Shown one piece after another: positions 1 through 6,599 of a stretch of DNA of 8,082 nucleotides. The stretch covers positions 1-8,082 of the forward strand of contig JAFAQJ010000203.1 in the NCBI GenBank assembly GCA_019246455.1, written 5' to 3'. The notes under the pieces were generated by a model that made no database searches, was not told the origin of the DNA, and saw nothing but the letters and a program-made list of their open reading frames with translations. Position 1 is the stretch's first letter, and each line of letters begins with the position of its first letter. The stretch is from Pseudolabrys sp. (GTDB taxonomy: Bacteria; Pseudomonadota; Alphaproteobacteria; Rhizobiales; Xanthobacteraceae). A program made the position numbers and the translations under genes.

Positions 1-408
1 TGGATGAGCGCACGGCAATTCGCCGATATGTATGCGATCTCGCAACTCTCGCCCGGCCCGAACGTCATCATCGTAACGTTGATCGGTTATCACGTCGCAG
101 GACTGGCCGGAGCGCTGGTCGCCACCGCGGCGATGACTGGGCCGACCTGCCTGTTCGCATTCTGGATCGCGCAGGTGTGGGAGCGCTTCAAGGATGCGCA
201 TTGGCGCAACGCCATCCAGACAGGACTGGTGCCGCTCTCGATCGGCTTGATGGCGGCGAGCGCTTACGTCGTGACGATCGCGGCCGACATTAGCTGGGTC
301 GCGGTCGTGCTCACCGGCGCAACCGCCGCGACGGCGTACTTCACGCGCGTGAGCCCGTTGTGGTTTTTCCTGCTCGGTGGGCTGATTGGACTCGCCGGCT
401 TGCTTTAG
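1..408 (+). CDS. Chromate transporter family protein, C-terminal part (5' truncated)
   Basis: This is an inner-membrane protein of the chromate transporter (ChrA, CHR) family. Members move anions such as chromate across the membrane, but many chromosomal short-chain members have no tested substrate. The frame is open from the first base (Trp codon, then Met), and the family normally has about 45 more residues before this point, including an N-terminal FGGG-type motif. The ATG at position 4 is therefore probably internal and the true start lies upstream. About 135 residues are visible. The family signature SPGP sits at visible codons 17-20, followed by a GY..AGL.GA helix start and several hydrophobic segments up to the C-terminus. 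A single short domain is visible, which fits the short-chain type whose genes often come in pairs; a partner could lie upstream of the window. The TAG stop overlaps the stop of the convergent tctA. The family call is good; the chromate substrate is inferred only. Confidence 0.8.
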   Translation, partial: WMSARQFADMYAISQLSPGPNVIIVTLIGYHVAGLAGALVATAAMTGPTCLFAFWIAQVWERFKDAHWRNAIQTGLVPLSIGLMAASAYVVTIAADISWVAVVLTGATAATAYFTRVSPLWFFLLGGLIGLAGLL

Positions 409-1964
409 CCTTCGGCTTCAGAGGGCGTGACCGGCACTTTCGGCGTCTTCACCAGAGCGGTCCAGTTAGTGCGGCGGATCCACAGATAGATCTGCACGGC
501 GATCAAGAGCACGCTGAGCCCCACGAAGGCGGTCGAGATCGGGTGATTCTTGATGTCGACGAACACCGTTATGTCGCCGCGCGAGATCAGCATGGCACGT
601 CGGAAGTTCTCCTCGAAGCGCGGTCCAAGCACGAAGCCGAGCAGGATCGGCGCCGGGTGGAAGCCGAGCAGCAGGAGAACGTAGCCGAACATGCCGATCA
701 GGATCGTCAGCATGACCTGGAACATGTCGTTATTGGCGCCGTAGACGCCGATGCAGACGAAGAATAGCGCGCTCGGATACAAGAGCTTGTAAGGCACCGC
801 CAGCAGCTTCACCCACAGGCCGATCATCAGCACGTTGAGGATGACTAGCAGGATGTTGCCGATCCAGAAGCTCGCGATCAGGCCCCAGAAGATGTCGGGG
901 TGCTGGCTGATCAATTGCGGGCCCGGCACGATCCCCTGGATCATCAGCGCGCCAAGCAGCAGCGCCATCACCGTGTCGCCGGGAATGCCGAGCGACATGG
1001 TCGGGATGAAGTCGCCCTGCACCGAGGAGTGGGTCGAGGCTTCGGGGCAGGCCACGCCCTCGATCGCGCCGCGGCCAAACTTCTCGGGGTGACGCGAGAT
1101 CTTCTTCTCGGTGGCGTAGGACACGAACGAGGCGATGGTCGGGCCAGTGCCCGGGATGAGCGCGCACATCGAGCCGATTAATGTGCCGCGGATCCACGGG
1201 AAGAACGCCACCCTCATGTCGTCCTTGCTCGGCCACATGTCGCGCACGCGGACTTTGGCGTATTTGGCGTCGATCTTGATATCTTGGTTGACGCTCTTCA
1301 TGAACTCGGCAATGCCGAATAACCCGAGCGCCAGCGCCACGATCTCGACGCCGTCGTAAAGTTCGAGGATGCCGAAGGTGAGCCGTGGCGTGCCGGTCTC
1401 GATGTCGGCGCCGCAGATGCCGATGATGAGGCCGAGCACCGTCATCGCCACGCCCTTGAGGGGTGAGCCGCGCGCCAGCGTCGAGCCGGCAAGGAGGCCG
1501 AGCAGCATCAGCGAACACACTTCGGCTGGGCCGAACTTTAATGCCACGCTGACGAGAACCGGCGCGAGGAAGATCATCTCGGTGATACCGAATGAGGCGC
1601 CGATGAACGAGCCGATCACTGTGATGCCAAGCGCCACCCCGCCGCGACCCTGCTTGGTCATCGGGTAGCCGTCGAGGCACGTCACCGCATGCGGTGGATG
1701 ACAGGGTAGGTTCAAAAGGATTGAGCAGATCGCGCCGCCATATTGTGCGCCATAATAGACCCCGGCGAGCATCAGGATCGCTGCGACCGGCTTCATGCCG
1801 AACGTTAGCGGCAGCAGGATCGAGATCGTGGCCAGCGGTCCCATGCCCGGCAGCACGCCGACCATGTTGCCGACGAGGATGCCGACAAAGCACCACAACA
1901 GATTGTGCGGTTCGAGCGCGACGCCGAAGCCGTACCAAAGATCCTGAAGAGCGGTTGCGATCAT
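405..1964 (-). CDS. tctA: Tripartite tricarboxylate transporter, large membrane subunit TctA
   Basis: This is the large permease subunit of a TctCBA (TTT) transporter, a secondary carrier that imports citrate or other small carboxylates delivered by the periplasmic protein TctC. The product is 519 residues, close to the usual 500, and almost entirely hydrophobic helices. Family landmarks are LPGMGPLA near residues 38-45, LDGYPM..QGR..VALG at 97-113, IPGTGP at 270-275, and PEA...S with LGIPGD at 307-330. The frame stays open upstream to position 2195, but that part is an Arg/His-rich shadow of tctB. The ATG at 1964-1962 is preferred because it overlaps the tctB stop as ATGA and the family homology begins there, implying translational coupling. 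Two normally conserved motifs differ: NxPG reads NLPC (Cys88), and the usual Asn-Asn after PEA is replaced by Ser-Thr-His. The substrate cannot be told from sequence. The TAA stop interleaves with that of the convergent chromate-family gene, with no terminator hairpin seen. Confidence 0.93.
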   Translation of the reverse strand: MIATALQDLWYGFGVALEPHNLLWCFVGILVGNMVGVLPGMGPLATISILLPLTFGMKPVAAILMLAGVYYGAQYGGAICSILLNLPCHPPHAVTCLDGYPMTKQGRGGVALGITVIGSFIGASFGITEMIFLAPVLVSVALKFGPAEVCSLMLLGLLAGSTLARGSPLKGVAMTVLGLIIGICGADIETGTPRLTFGILELYDGVEIVALALGLFGIAEFMKSVNQDIKIDAKYAKVRVRDMWPSKDDMRVAFFPWIRGTLIGSMCALIPGTGPTIASFVSYATEKKISRHPEKFGRGAIEGVACPEASTHSSVQGDFIPTMSLGIPGDTVMALLLGALMIQGIVPGPQLISQHPDIFWGLIASFWIGNILLVILNVLMIGLWVKLLAVPYKLLYPSALFFVCIGVYGANNDMFQVMLTILIGMFGYVLLLLGFHPAPILLGFVLGPRFEENFRRAMLISRGDITVFVDIKNHPISTAFVGLSVLLIAVQIYLWIRRTNWTALVKTPKVPVTPSEAEG

Positions 1965-2434
1965 GACAGACCGAACTTGAAGACCGGCATCGGGATCTTC
2001 AGCAGATAGTGGAAGACGAGGACGCCGAACACGGTGACACAGGTGGCGAGGATGAGTCCGCCGCGCAACGTGGTGTGGCGGTCGCCGAGCGACGAGACGA
2101 ACACGCAGGCGAATGTCGCGAGCGCGAGGCCCGTGAGCTTGCCAAGGATGATGAAGGACACCGGGCCTGCGATGATGCAGAACCAGCCGCGCCATTCGTT
2201 GTGCGGCAACGCTTTGGCTTCTTCGTGCGCTTCGCCGCCGGTCGAGGCGGTCGCCGCGATCAGGATGCCGAGAAAGATGAGAATGATGCCGAGCGCGATG
2301 GGAAAGTAACCAGGACCCATCTGCCGCAAAGTTCCAATGGAATAGCCGCGGCCGTCATTCGCCGCGATCAAGCCGATCAGGACCATCAGCGCGCCCGCGT
2401 AATAGTCGCGCTTGATATGACTTAGAAAGCCCAT
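1961..2434 (-). CDS. tctB: Tripartite tricarboxylate transporter, small membrane subunit TctB
   Basis: This is the small membrane subunit that partners TctA in the TTT carrier; its exact role is poorly understood, and it is thought to support the large subunit. The product is 157 residues with four or five hydrophobic stretches (about 12-26, 44-61, 84-115 as one or two helices, 124-144). The typical TctB motif MGPGYFP lies at 39-45, just before the second helix, and a charged loop rich in Glu follows at 66-80. The ATG at 2434-2432 has a strong ribosome binding site, GGAGGA on the minus strand at 2450-2445, with a 10-nt spacer. The stop overlaps the tctA start (ATGA, 1964-1961). The usual first gene of such operons, tctC, is absent: the next upstream gene is thyA, pointing the other way. 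The binding protein must be encoded elsewhere or has been lost. Confidence 0.9.
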   Translation of the reverse strand: MGFLSHIKRDYYAGALMVLIGLIAANDGRGYSIGTLRQMGPGYFPIALGIILIFLGILIAATASTGGEAHEEAKALPHNEWRGWFCIIAGPVSFIILGKLTGLALATFACVFVSSLGDRHTTLRGGLILATCVTVFGVLVFHYLLKIPMPVFKFGLS

Positions 2435-2473
2435 TTTTCTTGTTTCCTCCCACAGCGAGGCATCTAGCTACAT

Positions 2474-2514
2474 ACGGCAACCCCGGGTCAATATCTTAAG
2501 TCCCGGGACGGCAA
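2474..2514. repeat. Paired ACGGCAA and CCCGGG repeats
   Basis: Two copies of the palindrome CCCGGG (2482-2487 and 2502-2507) are 14 bp apart and flanked by two direct copies of ACGGCAA (2474-2480 and 2508-2514). The two CCCGGG copies can pair into a 6-bp stem around an AT-rich loop, upstream of tctB on the minus strand. This could be an operator or an attenuator-like structure, but it may also be chance in GC-rich DNA. No T-run follows it on either strand in the position needed for a terminator. Confidence 0.4.
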
Positions 2515-2518
2515 AAAG

Positions 2519-2545
2519 GCGCACCCGCAGGGTTGCAGCGCACCC
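2519..2545. repeat. Direct repeat GCGCACCC, 19-bp period
   Basis: GCGCACCC occurs at 2519-2526 and again at 2538-2545, 19 bp start to start, close to two helical turns. Tandem sites on one face of the helix would suit a dimeric regulator of either divergent transcript, but no known operator is recognised. Confidence 0.35.
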
Positions 2546-2547
2546 AA

Positions 2548-2561
2548 GGGCGATGTCGCCC
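2548..2561. repeat. Short perfect inverted repeat
   Basis: GGGCGA and TCGCCC face each other around TG, giving a possible hairpin with a 5-bp GC stem and a 4-nt loop. It lies about 95 bp before thyA. No T-run follows on either strand, so it is not an intrinsic terminator; an operator or a leader hairpin is possible. Confidence 0.35.
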
Positions 2562-2656
2562 GGCGAAAAAAGCTGCCATGAACCGGGGGACAGCCAATTC
2601 CGGCGATTGCGACTAGGCGTAAGCTTCCCCAACTTGAGTCGCGAAACGAGAATTCG

Positions 2657-3451
2657 ATGCGCCAATACCAGGAACTGATGGAGCATATCCTCGCCGACGG
2701 AGCGGAGAAGCACGACCGCACCGGCACCGGCACGCTCTCGGTATTCGGTTATCAGATGCGCTTCGATCTCGGCGCCGGCTTTCCGTTACTCACCACCAAG
2801 AAGCTGCACGTGAAGTCGATCGTCTACGAATTGCTGTGGTTCCTCGCCGGCGATACCAACGTCAAATATCTGCAAGACAATGGCGTGCGCATCTGGGACG
2901 AGTGGGCTGACGAGCGCGGCGATCTTGGCCCGGTCTACGGCCATCAGTGGCGGTCATGGCCGGCGAAGGACGGCTCGACGATCGATCAAATCTCGAATGT
3001 CATCGCGATGATCAAACGCAATCCGGATTCGCGCCGCCTGATCGTGACGGCGTGGAATCCAGCGGATGTCGACAAGATGGCGCTGCCGCCGTGCCACTGC
3101 CTGTTCCAGTTTTATGTCGCGAACGGCAAGTTGTCGTGCCAGCTCTACCAGCGCTCGGCCGATGTGTTTCTCGGCGTGCCGTTCAACATCGCGTCCTACG
3201 CATTGCTCACGTTGATGGTGGCGCAAGTGACGGGTTATAGGCCCGGCGACTTCGTCTGGACGGGTGGCGACACACATCTTTATCTCAATCATCTCGAGCA
3301 GGCGCGGCTGCAATTGTCGCGCGCGCCCCGCGCGCTGCCGGTCATGAAAATCAACCCGGCGGTGAAGGATATTTTCGCGTTCCGCTATGAGGACTTCACG
3401 CTCGAGAATTACGACCCGCATCCGCACATCAAGGCCGAGGTTGCGGTTTGA
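2657..3451 (+). CDS. thyA: Thymidylate synthase ThyA
   Basis: Cytoplasmic enzyme that methylates dUMP to dTMP using 5,10-methylenetetrahydrofolate as both carbon donor and reductant, releasing dihydrofolate; it is essential for de novo DNA precursor synthesis. The product is 264 residues, the same length as E. coli ThyA, and aligns with it end to end without gaps. All key residues are visible at E. coli numbering: Arg21 (DRTGTGT), Glu58, catalytic Cys146 in PPCH, Arg126 and Arg127 from the partner subunit (PDSRR), Arg166, Ser167, Asp169, Asn177 (PFNIASY), His207 and Tyr209 (GGDTHLY). The C-terminus IKAEVAV matches the family's mobile tail. The ATG start fits the E. coli N-terminus; its ribosome binding site is weak (GAGAA about 7 nt upstream). 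The gene begins a plus-strand operon and its TGA stop overlaps the TTG start of the next gene. Nothing suggests loss of function. Confidence 0.98.
   Translation: MRQYQELMEHILADGAEKHDRTGTGTLSVFGYQMRFDLGAGFPLLTTKKLHVKSIVYELLWFLAGDTNVKYLQDNGVRIWDEWADERGDLGPVYGHQWRSWPAKDGSTIDQISNVIAMIKRNPDSRRLIVTAWNPADVDKMALPPCHCLFQFYVANGKLSCQLYQRSADVFLGVPFNIASYALLTLMVAQVTGYRPGDFVWTGGDTHLYLNHLEQARLQLSRAPRALPVMKINPAVKDIFAFRYEDFTLENYDPHPHIKAEVAV
3437..3440 (+). promoter_or_regulatory. Ribosome binding site supporting the TTG start at 3448
   Basis: GAGG at the very end of thyA lies 7 nt before the TTG at 3448. It supports TTG as the start of the acetyltransferase gene, which otherwise has no ATG or GTG at the position where family homology begins. 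Confidence 0.55.
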
Positions 3452-3936
3452 GCGTCACGATCCGCCCGGCCGTCCCGGCGGACGCCGCGCTGGTGTTCGC
3501 GCTGGTGCATGAGCTCGCCGACTACGAAAAGCTGTCGCAGGAGGTCGACGCCACGCCGGAGATGATCGCGGCGGCTTTGTTTGCCGACAAGCCGCGAGCG
3601 TTTTGCGACATCGCGGAATGGAACGGTGCGGCGGCGGGCTGCGCCCTGTGGTTTCTCAATTTCTCGTCATTCCGCGGCCGTAGCGGCGTCTATCTCGAGG
3701 ATATCTTCGTGCGGCCGGCGTTCCGCGGCAAAGGCCTCGGCAAAGCGCTAATGGCGCAACTCGCGCGTCGTTGCATCGACAATGGCTGGACGCGGTTCGA
3801 GTGGGCGGTGCTCGACTGGAACAAGCCGTCGATTGATTTCTATAAATCAATCGGGGCGACCGTGATGGAGGACTGGCGCATCTGCCGCATGAGCGGCGCG
3901 GCACTCGAAACATTCGCGCGCGGGGCGGCGCCATGA
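3448..3936 (+). CDS. GNAT acetyltransferase, spermidine/spermine (SSAT) or thialysine N-acetyltransferase type
   Basis: Cytoplasmic acetyl-CoA-dependent N-acetyltransferase of the GNAT fold. The 162 residues closely resemble the SSAT branch (polyamine or thialysine acetylases). They open with [22 protein letters not shown] at 19-29 matches the human SSAT segment [18 protein letters not shown] at 82-90 follows, then the acetyl-CoA loop RGKGLGKAL at 93-101, and [13 protein letters not shown] at 125-137 with the probable catalytic Tyr132. The start is TTG, giving a 4-nt TTGA overlap with thyA and a GAGG site 7 nt upstream; the 3' end overlaps folA as ATGA. Tight coupling on both sides means the three proteins are probably made together, yet polyamine or thialysine acetylation has no known place in the thymidylate cycle. 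The family is clear; the substrate is inferred by similarity and could be another small primary amine. Confidence 0.88.
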   Translation: MSVTIRPAVPADAALVFALVHELADYEKLSQEVDATPEMIAAALFADKPRAFCDIAEWNGAAAGCALWFLNFSSFRGRSGVYLEDIFVRPAFRGKGLGKALMAQLARRCIDNGWTRFEWAVLDWNKPSIDFYKSIGATVMEDWRICRMSGAALETFARGAAP

Positions 3937-4436
3937 CGATCGTGCTGGTCGCCGCGGTTGGCAAAAATAATGTCATCGGCCGTGGCGGACATTTACCGTG
4001 GCGGCTGCGCTCGGATCTCCAGCACTTCAAGCGGCTGACGCTCAACAAGCCGGTGGTGATGGGGCGTAAGACGTTCGAGTCCCTCGGCAAGCCGCTCAAG
4101 GATCGCACCAACATCGTGGTGAGCCGCAATCTCGCGCATAGGGCGCCGGGTGCGATCCTGACCACCAGTATCGACGCCGCGTTGGCCATTGCGCGTGATG
4201 ACGCGAAGAAACGCGGCACCGACGAGATCATGGTGATCGGCGGACACAATATCTTCGACGTGACGCTGCCGTTGGCCAACCGCCTCGAGATCACTCATGT
4301 TCATGCATCGCCGGAAGGTGACGTGTTTTTCCCGCCGATCGATCCCTCCATGTGGTGTGAGACCTATCGCCGCGAGCATCCGGCCGGTCCGCAAGACGAC
4401 TTCGCTTTCACGGTGGCGACGTACCAAAGGCGCTGA
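3933..4436 (+). CDS. folA: Dihydrofolate reductase FolA
   Basis: Cytoplasmic NADPH-dependent enzyme reducing dihydrofolate to tetrahydrofolate, which renews the cofactor oxidised by ThyA. The product is 167 residues, typical for bacterial type I DHFR. Visible landmarks: IVLVAAVGKNNVIG at the N-terminus, LPW at 21-23, catalytic Asp28 (E. coli Asp27), the NADPH-binding MGRKTFESLG at 43-52, Arg58 for folate contact, IGG at 102-104, and the Thr of the EITHVHA strand. It differs from E. coli in the loop after IGG: the third Gly is His105 and the Tyr100 equivalent is Phe108. Phe also occurs at this position in the Lactobacillus casei enzyme, so activity is expected. The ATG overlaps the GNAT stop (ATGA, 3933-3936), so translation is probably coupled. 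No strong terminator follows; only a weak AGGCG/CGCCT pairing spans the stop. Confidence 0.96.
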   Translation: MTIVLVAAVGKNNVIGRGGHLPWRLRSDLQHFKRLTLNKPVVMGRKTFESLGKPLKDRTNIVVSRNLAHRAPGAILTTSIDAALAIARDDAKKRGTDEIMVIGGHNIFDVTLPLANRLEITHVHASPEGDVFFPPIDPSMWCETYRREHPAGPQDDFAFTVATYQRR

Positions 4437-4466
4437 AAAAGCGGCCAAACGCCTCATTTGCGCGCG

Positions 4467-4495
4467 TTGTCACCCCCCTTGGCGTCCCCTATAAC
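4467..4495 (+). promoter_or_regulatory. Probable promoter for hflKC
   Basis: TTGTCA (4467-4472) and TATAAC (4490-4495) are separated by exactly 17 bp, a near-consensus sigma70-type promoter and the best in the window. The -10 lies inside CCCCTATAA (4486-4494), which together with GTTGTC 13 bp upstream also resembles a heat-shock (RpoH) promoter with its C-rich -10. It is placed about 50 bp before the hflK start codon. Sequence match only; the start of transcription is not known. Confidence 0.6.
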
Positions 4496-4545
4496 CGCAC
4501 CGACATAAGGCGCATATAAAAAGCACGCGCCGGGAGAACGCATTC

Positions 4546-5679
4546 ATGCCGTGGAGCAATCAGGGGGGCGGGCCGTGGGGCTCCGGCCCGAAAGGACCGT
4601 GGGGCACGGGGCCGCAATCCTCCGGCCCGACGCCGCCTGATCTCGAAGAATTGCTTCGCCGCGGCCAGGACCGGCTGCGCCGTGTGCTGCCGGGCGGCAG
4701 CATGGGCAGCAAGGGTTTTGCTTTGCTGGCGCTCGCCGCGCTCGTGCTGTGGGGCTTTTCCGGCTTTTTCCGAGTCGAGCCGGATGAGCTCGGCGTCGTG
4801 TTGCGCTTCGGCAAGGAAACGCGCGAAGTGCAGCCCGGTCTCAACTATCACCTGCCGTATCCGGTAGAGACCGTGCTCACGCCGCGCGCGTTGCGCGTCA
4901 ACAAGATCGACATCGGCATGCGGGTTGTCGAGGACGTGACGCGCCGCAACGCTTCGGTGCGCGACGTGCCCGAAGAGAGCCTGATGCTGACCGGCGATGA
5001 AAACATCGTCGACGTCGACTTCTCGGTGCTGTGGAAGGTCAAGCCGACCGGCGTCGGCGATTATCTGTTCAACATTCAGAATCCGGAAGGCACCGTGAAA
5101 GCGGTCGCTGAAAGCGCGATGCGTGAGGTGATCGGCCGGTCCGAGATTCAACCGATCCTCACCGGCGCCCGCCAGGGCACCGAAACCGCCGTGCAGGATT
5201 TGATGCAGAAGACGCTCGATCATTACGGTGCCGGCATCGTGGTGCAGCAGGTGCAGTTACAAAAGGTCGATCCGCCGCAGCAGGTGATCGACGCCTTCCG
5301 CGACGTTCAGGCGGCGCGCGCCGACCTCGAGCGCGCGCAGAACGAGGCGCAAACTTATGCTAACCGCGTGGTGCCGGAAGCGCGCGGTCGCGTAGCGCAG
5401 ATCACGCAAGCTGCCGAAGCCTATCGCCAGCAAACGGTCGCTGAAGCGACCGGCCAGACGTCGCGGTTCCTGAAGATTTACGAGCAGTACAAGAAGGCGC
5501 CTGACGTCACGCGCCAGCGCATGTACCTAGAAACGATGGAGCGTGTGCTCGGAGCGGCCGACAAGGTGATCGTCGACGGCGGGGTGTCGTCGGCGGTGCC
5601 GTATCTGGCGTTACCGGAATTGAACCGAGCACCGGCGCAGCCGCGCGCGCCGCAAACTTCGACGGGAGGCCGGCCATGA
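4546..5679 (+). CDS. hflK: FtsH protease modulator HflK
   Basis: Inner-membrane SPFH (prohibitin/stomatin-type) protein that assembles with HflC into a large cage around the FtsH AAA protease and modulates its degradation of membrane proteins. The 377 residues show the family order: a Gly/Pro/Trp-rich cytoplasmic N-terminus with GPWG-type repeats (residues 3-30), one transmembrane helix at about 57-75, then a periplasmic SPFH domain. Landmarks are EPDELGVVLRFG (79-90), LPYPVE (103-108), MLTGDENIVDVDF (147-159) and QKVDPP (239-244). A long Ala/Gln/Arg/Glu-rich helix (about 250-305) follows, then YEQYKKAPDVTRQRMYLETME (312-332) and a Pro-rich tail. The ATG has a good ribosome binding site, GGGAG at 4532-4536 with a 9-nt spacer. 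The stop overlaps the hflC start (ATGA), as expected for two subunits made in equal amounts. Confidence 0.96.
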   Translation: MPWSNQGGGPWGSGPKGPWGTGPQSSGPTPPDLEELLRRGQDRLRRVLPGGSMGSKGFALLALAALVLWGFSGFFRVEPDELGVVLRFGKETREVQPGLNYHLPYPVETVLTPRALRVNKIDIGMRVVEDVTRRNASVRDVPEESLMLTGDENIVDVDFSVLWKVKPTGVGDYLFNIQNPEGTVKAVAESAMREVIGRSEIQPILTGARQGTETAVQDLMQKTLDHYGAGIVVQQVQLQKVDPPQQVIDAFRDVQAARADLERAQNEAQTYANRVVPEARGRVAQITQAAEAYRQQTVAEATGQTSRFLKIYEQYKKAPDVTRQRMYLETMERVLGAADKVIVDGGVSSAVPYLALPELNRAPAQPRAPQTSTGGRP

Positions 5680-6584
5680 GATGGAATATCGCCGGCGGCG
5701 GCCTGATCGTCTTGCTCGCCGTGGCCTTGCTGGTCGCCTACAGCTCTTTCTTCTCGGTCTACCAGACACAACAGGCGATCGTGGTCCGGCTCGGCCAGCC
5801 GGTGCGCGTCATCAACGAGCCCGGACTCAATGTGAAGTTGCCGTTCGTCGACAGCGTGATTGGAGTCGACAAACGCATCCTCGATCTCGAAGCGCCCCCG
5901 CAGGAGGTTATTGCCTCCGATCAGAAGCGGCTCGTGGTCGACGCCTTCGCGCGTTACCGCATCAAGGACGCGCTGCGCTTCTACCAGACCCTAGGCTCGC
6001 AGCAGGGGGCGAATTCGCAGCTTTCGATCCTCCTCAATTCTGCGTTGCGCCGCGTGCTGGGCGAGGTGACGTTCACGCACGTGGTGCGCGACCAGCGCGC
6101 GCAGCTGATGGCGCGCATCCGCGACCTGGTCGACGCCGAGGCTACCAATTACGGTATCGAGGTGGTCGATGTTCGCATACGCCGCGCTGACTTGCCGGAG
6201 CAAAACAGCCAAGCGGTCTATCAACGCATGCAGACCGAACGTCAGCGCGAGGCGGCGGAATTCCGCGCGCAAGGCGCGCAGCGCGGACAGGAGATTCGCT
6301 CACGCGCCGATCGTGAAGTGACCGTGCTGGTCGCCGAAGCGACGTCAAAAGCCGAGCAGACCCGCGGCGAGGGCGATGCGCAGCGCAACGAGATTTTCGC
6401 GGCGGCGTTCAATCAGGATCCGGACTTCTTCTCGTTCTATCGCAGCATGCAGGCCTACGAGGCGGCGATGCGGTCGACCGACACGCGGTTGTTGCTGAAA
6501 CCGGATTCAAGTTTCTTCCGGTACTTCGGCGATCCGAGCGGGAAGAGTGGCGCTCCTGCCGCTCCGCCTGCGCCGGCGCGCTAG
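5676..6584 (+). CDS. hflC: FtsH protease modulator HflC
   Basis: Partner of HflK in the membrane SPFH complex that surrounds FtsH. The product is 302 residues with a short N-terminus, one transmembrane helix at about 7-25 acting as a signal anchor, then an SPFH domain. Recognisable segments are SVYQTQQAIVVRLG (27-40), EPGLNVKLPF (48-57), the RIRRADLPE stretch ending at 175, a Gln/Arg/Glu/Ala-rich helix (about 180-240) including TRGEGDAQR (229-237), and FFSFYRSMQAYE (251-262). A short Ala/Pro tail ends the protein. HflC family members carry protease-like names in older annotation, but no catalytic site is seen. The ATG overlaps the hflK stop and has GGGAGG at 5664-5669, 6 nt upstream, so it can be translated both by coupling and on its own. 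The DUF2065 gene follows after 15 nt. Confidence 0.96.
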   Translation: MRWNIAGGGLIVLLAVALLVAYSSFFSVYQTQQAIVVRLGQPVRVINEPGLNVKLPFVDSVIGVDKRILDLEAPPQEVIASDQKRLVVDAFARYRIKDALRFYQTLGSQQGANSQLSILLNSALRRVLGEVTFTHVVRDQRAQLMARIRDLVDAEATNYGIEVVDVRIRRADLPEQNSQAVYQRMQTERQREAAEFRAQGAQRGQEIRSRADREVTVLVAEATSKAEQTRGEGDAQRNEIFAAAFNQDPDFFSFYRSMQAYEAAMRSTDTRLLLKPDSSFFRYFGDPSGKSGAPAAPPAPAR

Positions 6585-6599
6585 CCGTCCGGTTGACGC

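Larger units (their letters stand above)
2435..2656. promoter_or_regulatory. Divergent intergenic region between tctB and thyA
   Basis: These 222 bp separate divergent tctBA (minus) and thyA (plus), so both promoters should lie here. No stretch matches a strong sigma70 promoter on either strand. On the minus strand TTGACC (2491-2486) is a fair -35 box for tctB, but nothing 15-18 bp downstream resembles TATAAT closely. For thyA, TTGCGA at 2607-2612 likewise lacks a good -10. The region contains two CCCGGG copies, a direct repeat GCGCACCC and a small perfect inverted repeat, listed separately. Open frames across it are low-complexity, have no relatives I recognise, and are not called as genes. 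Confidence 0.55.

Noticed and set aside
730..1938. Open frame of 402 codons on the minus strand, offset from tctA
   Set aside because: Arg/His-rich shadow frame within tctA with no recognisable domain.
1965..2195. N-terminal extension of the tctA frame
   Set aside because: It would lie inside tctB in another frame, is Arg/His-rich, and has no TctA homology; the ATGA-coupled ATG at 1964 fits the family length.
2636..2640. GAGTC (a CcrM GANTC methylation site) 16 bp before the thyA start
   Set aside because: A single site in a 222-bp spacer is about what chance predicts at this base composition.
2468..2733. Two minus-strand open frames of 81 codons across the tctB-thyA spacer
   Set aside because: They overlap the thyA start antisense, have no ribosome binding site or recognisable domain, and one is a frame shadow of the other.
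4428..4454. AGGCG/CGCCT pairing across the folA stop as a terminator
   Set aside because: Only 5 bp of stem with a long loop and no T-run after it.
4489..5223. Open frame of 244 codons on the minus strand opposite hflK
   Set aside because: Shadow of hflK, with His/Arg/Ala-rich composition and no known domain.
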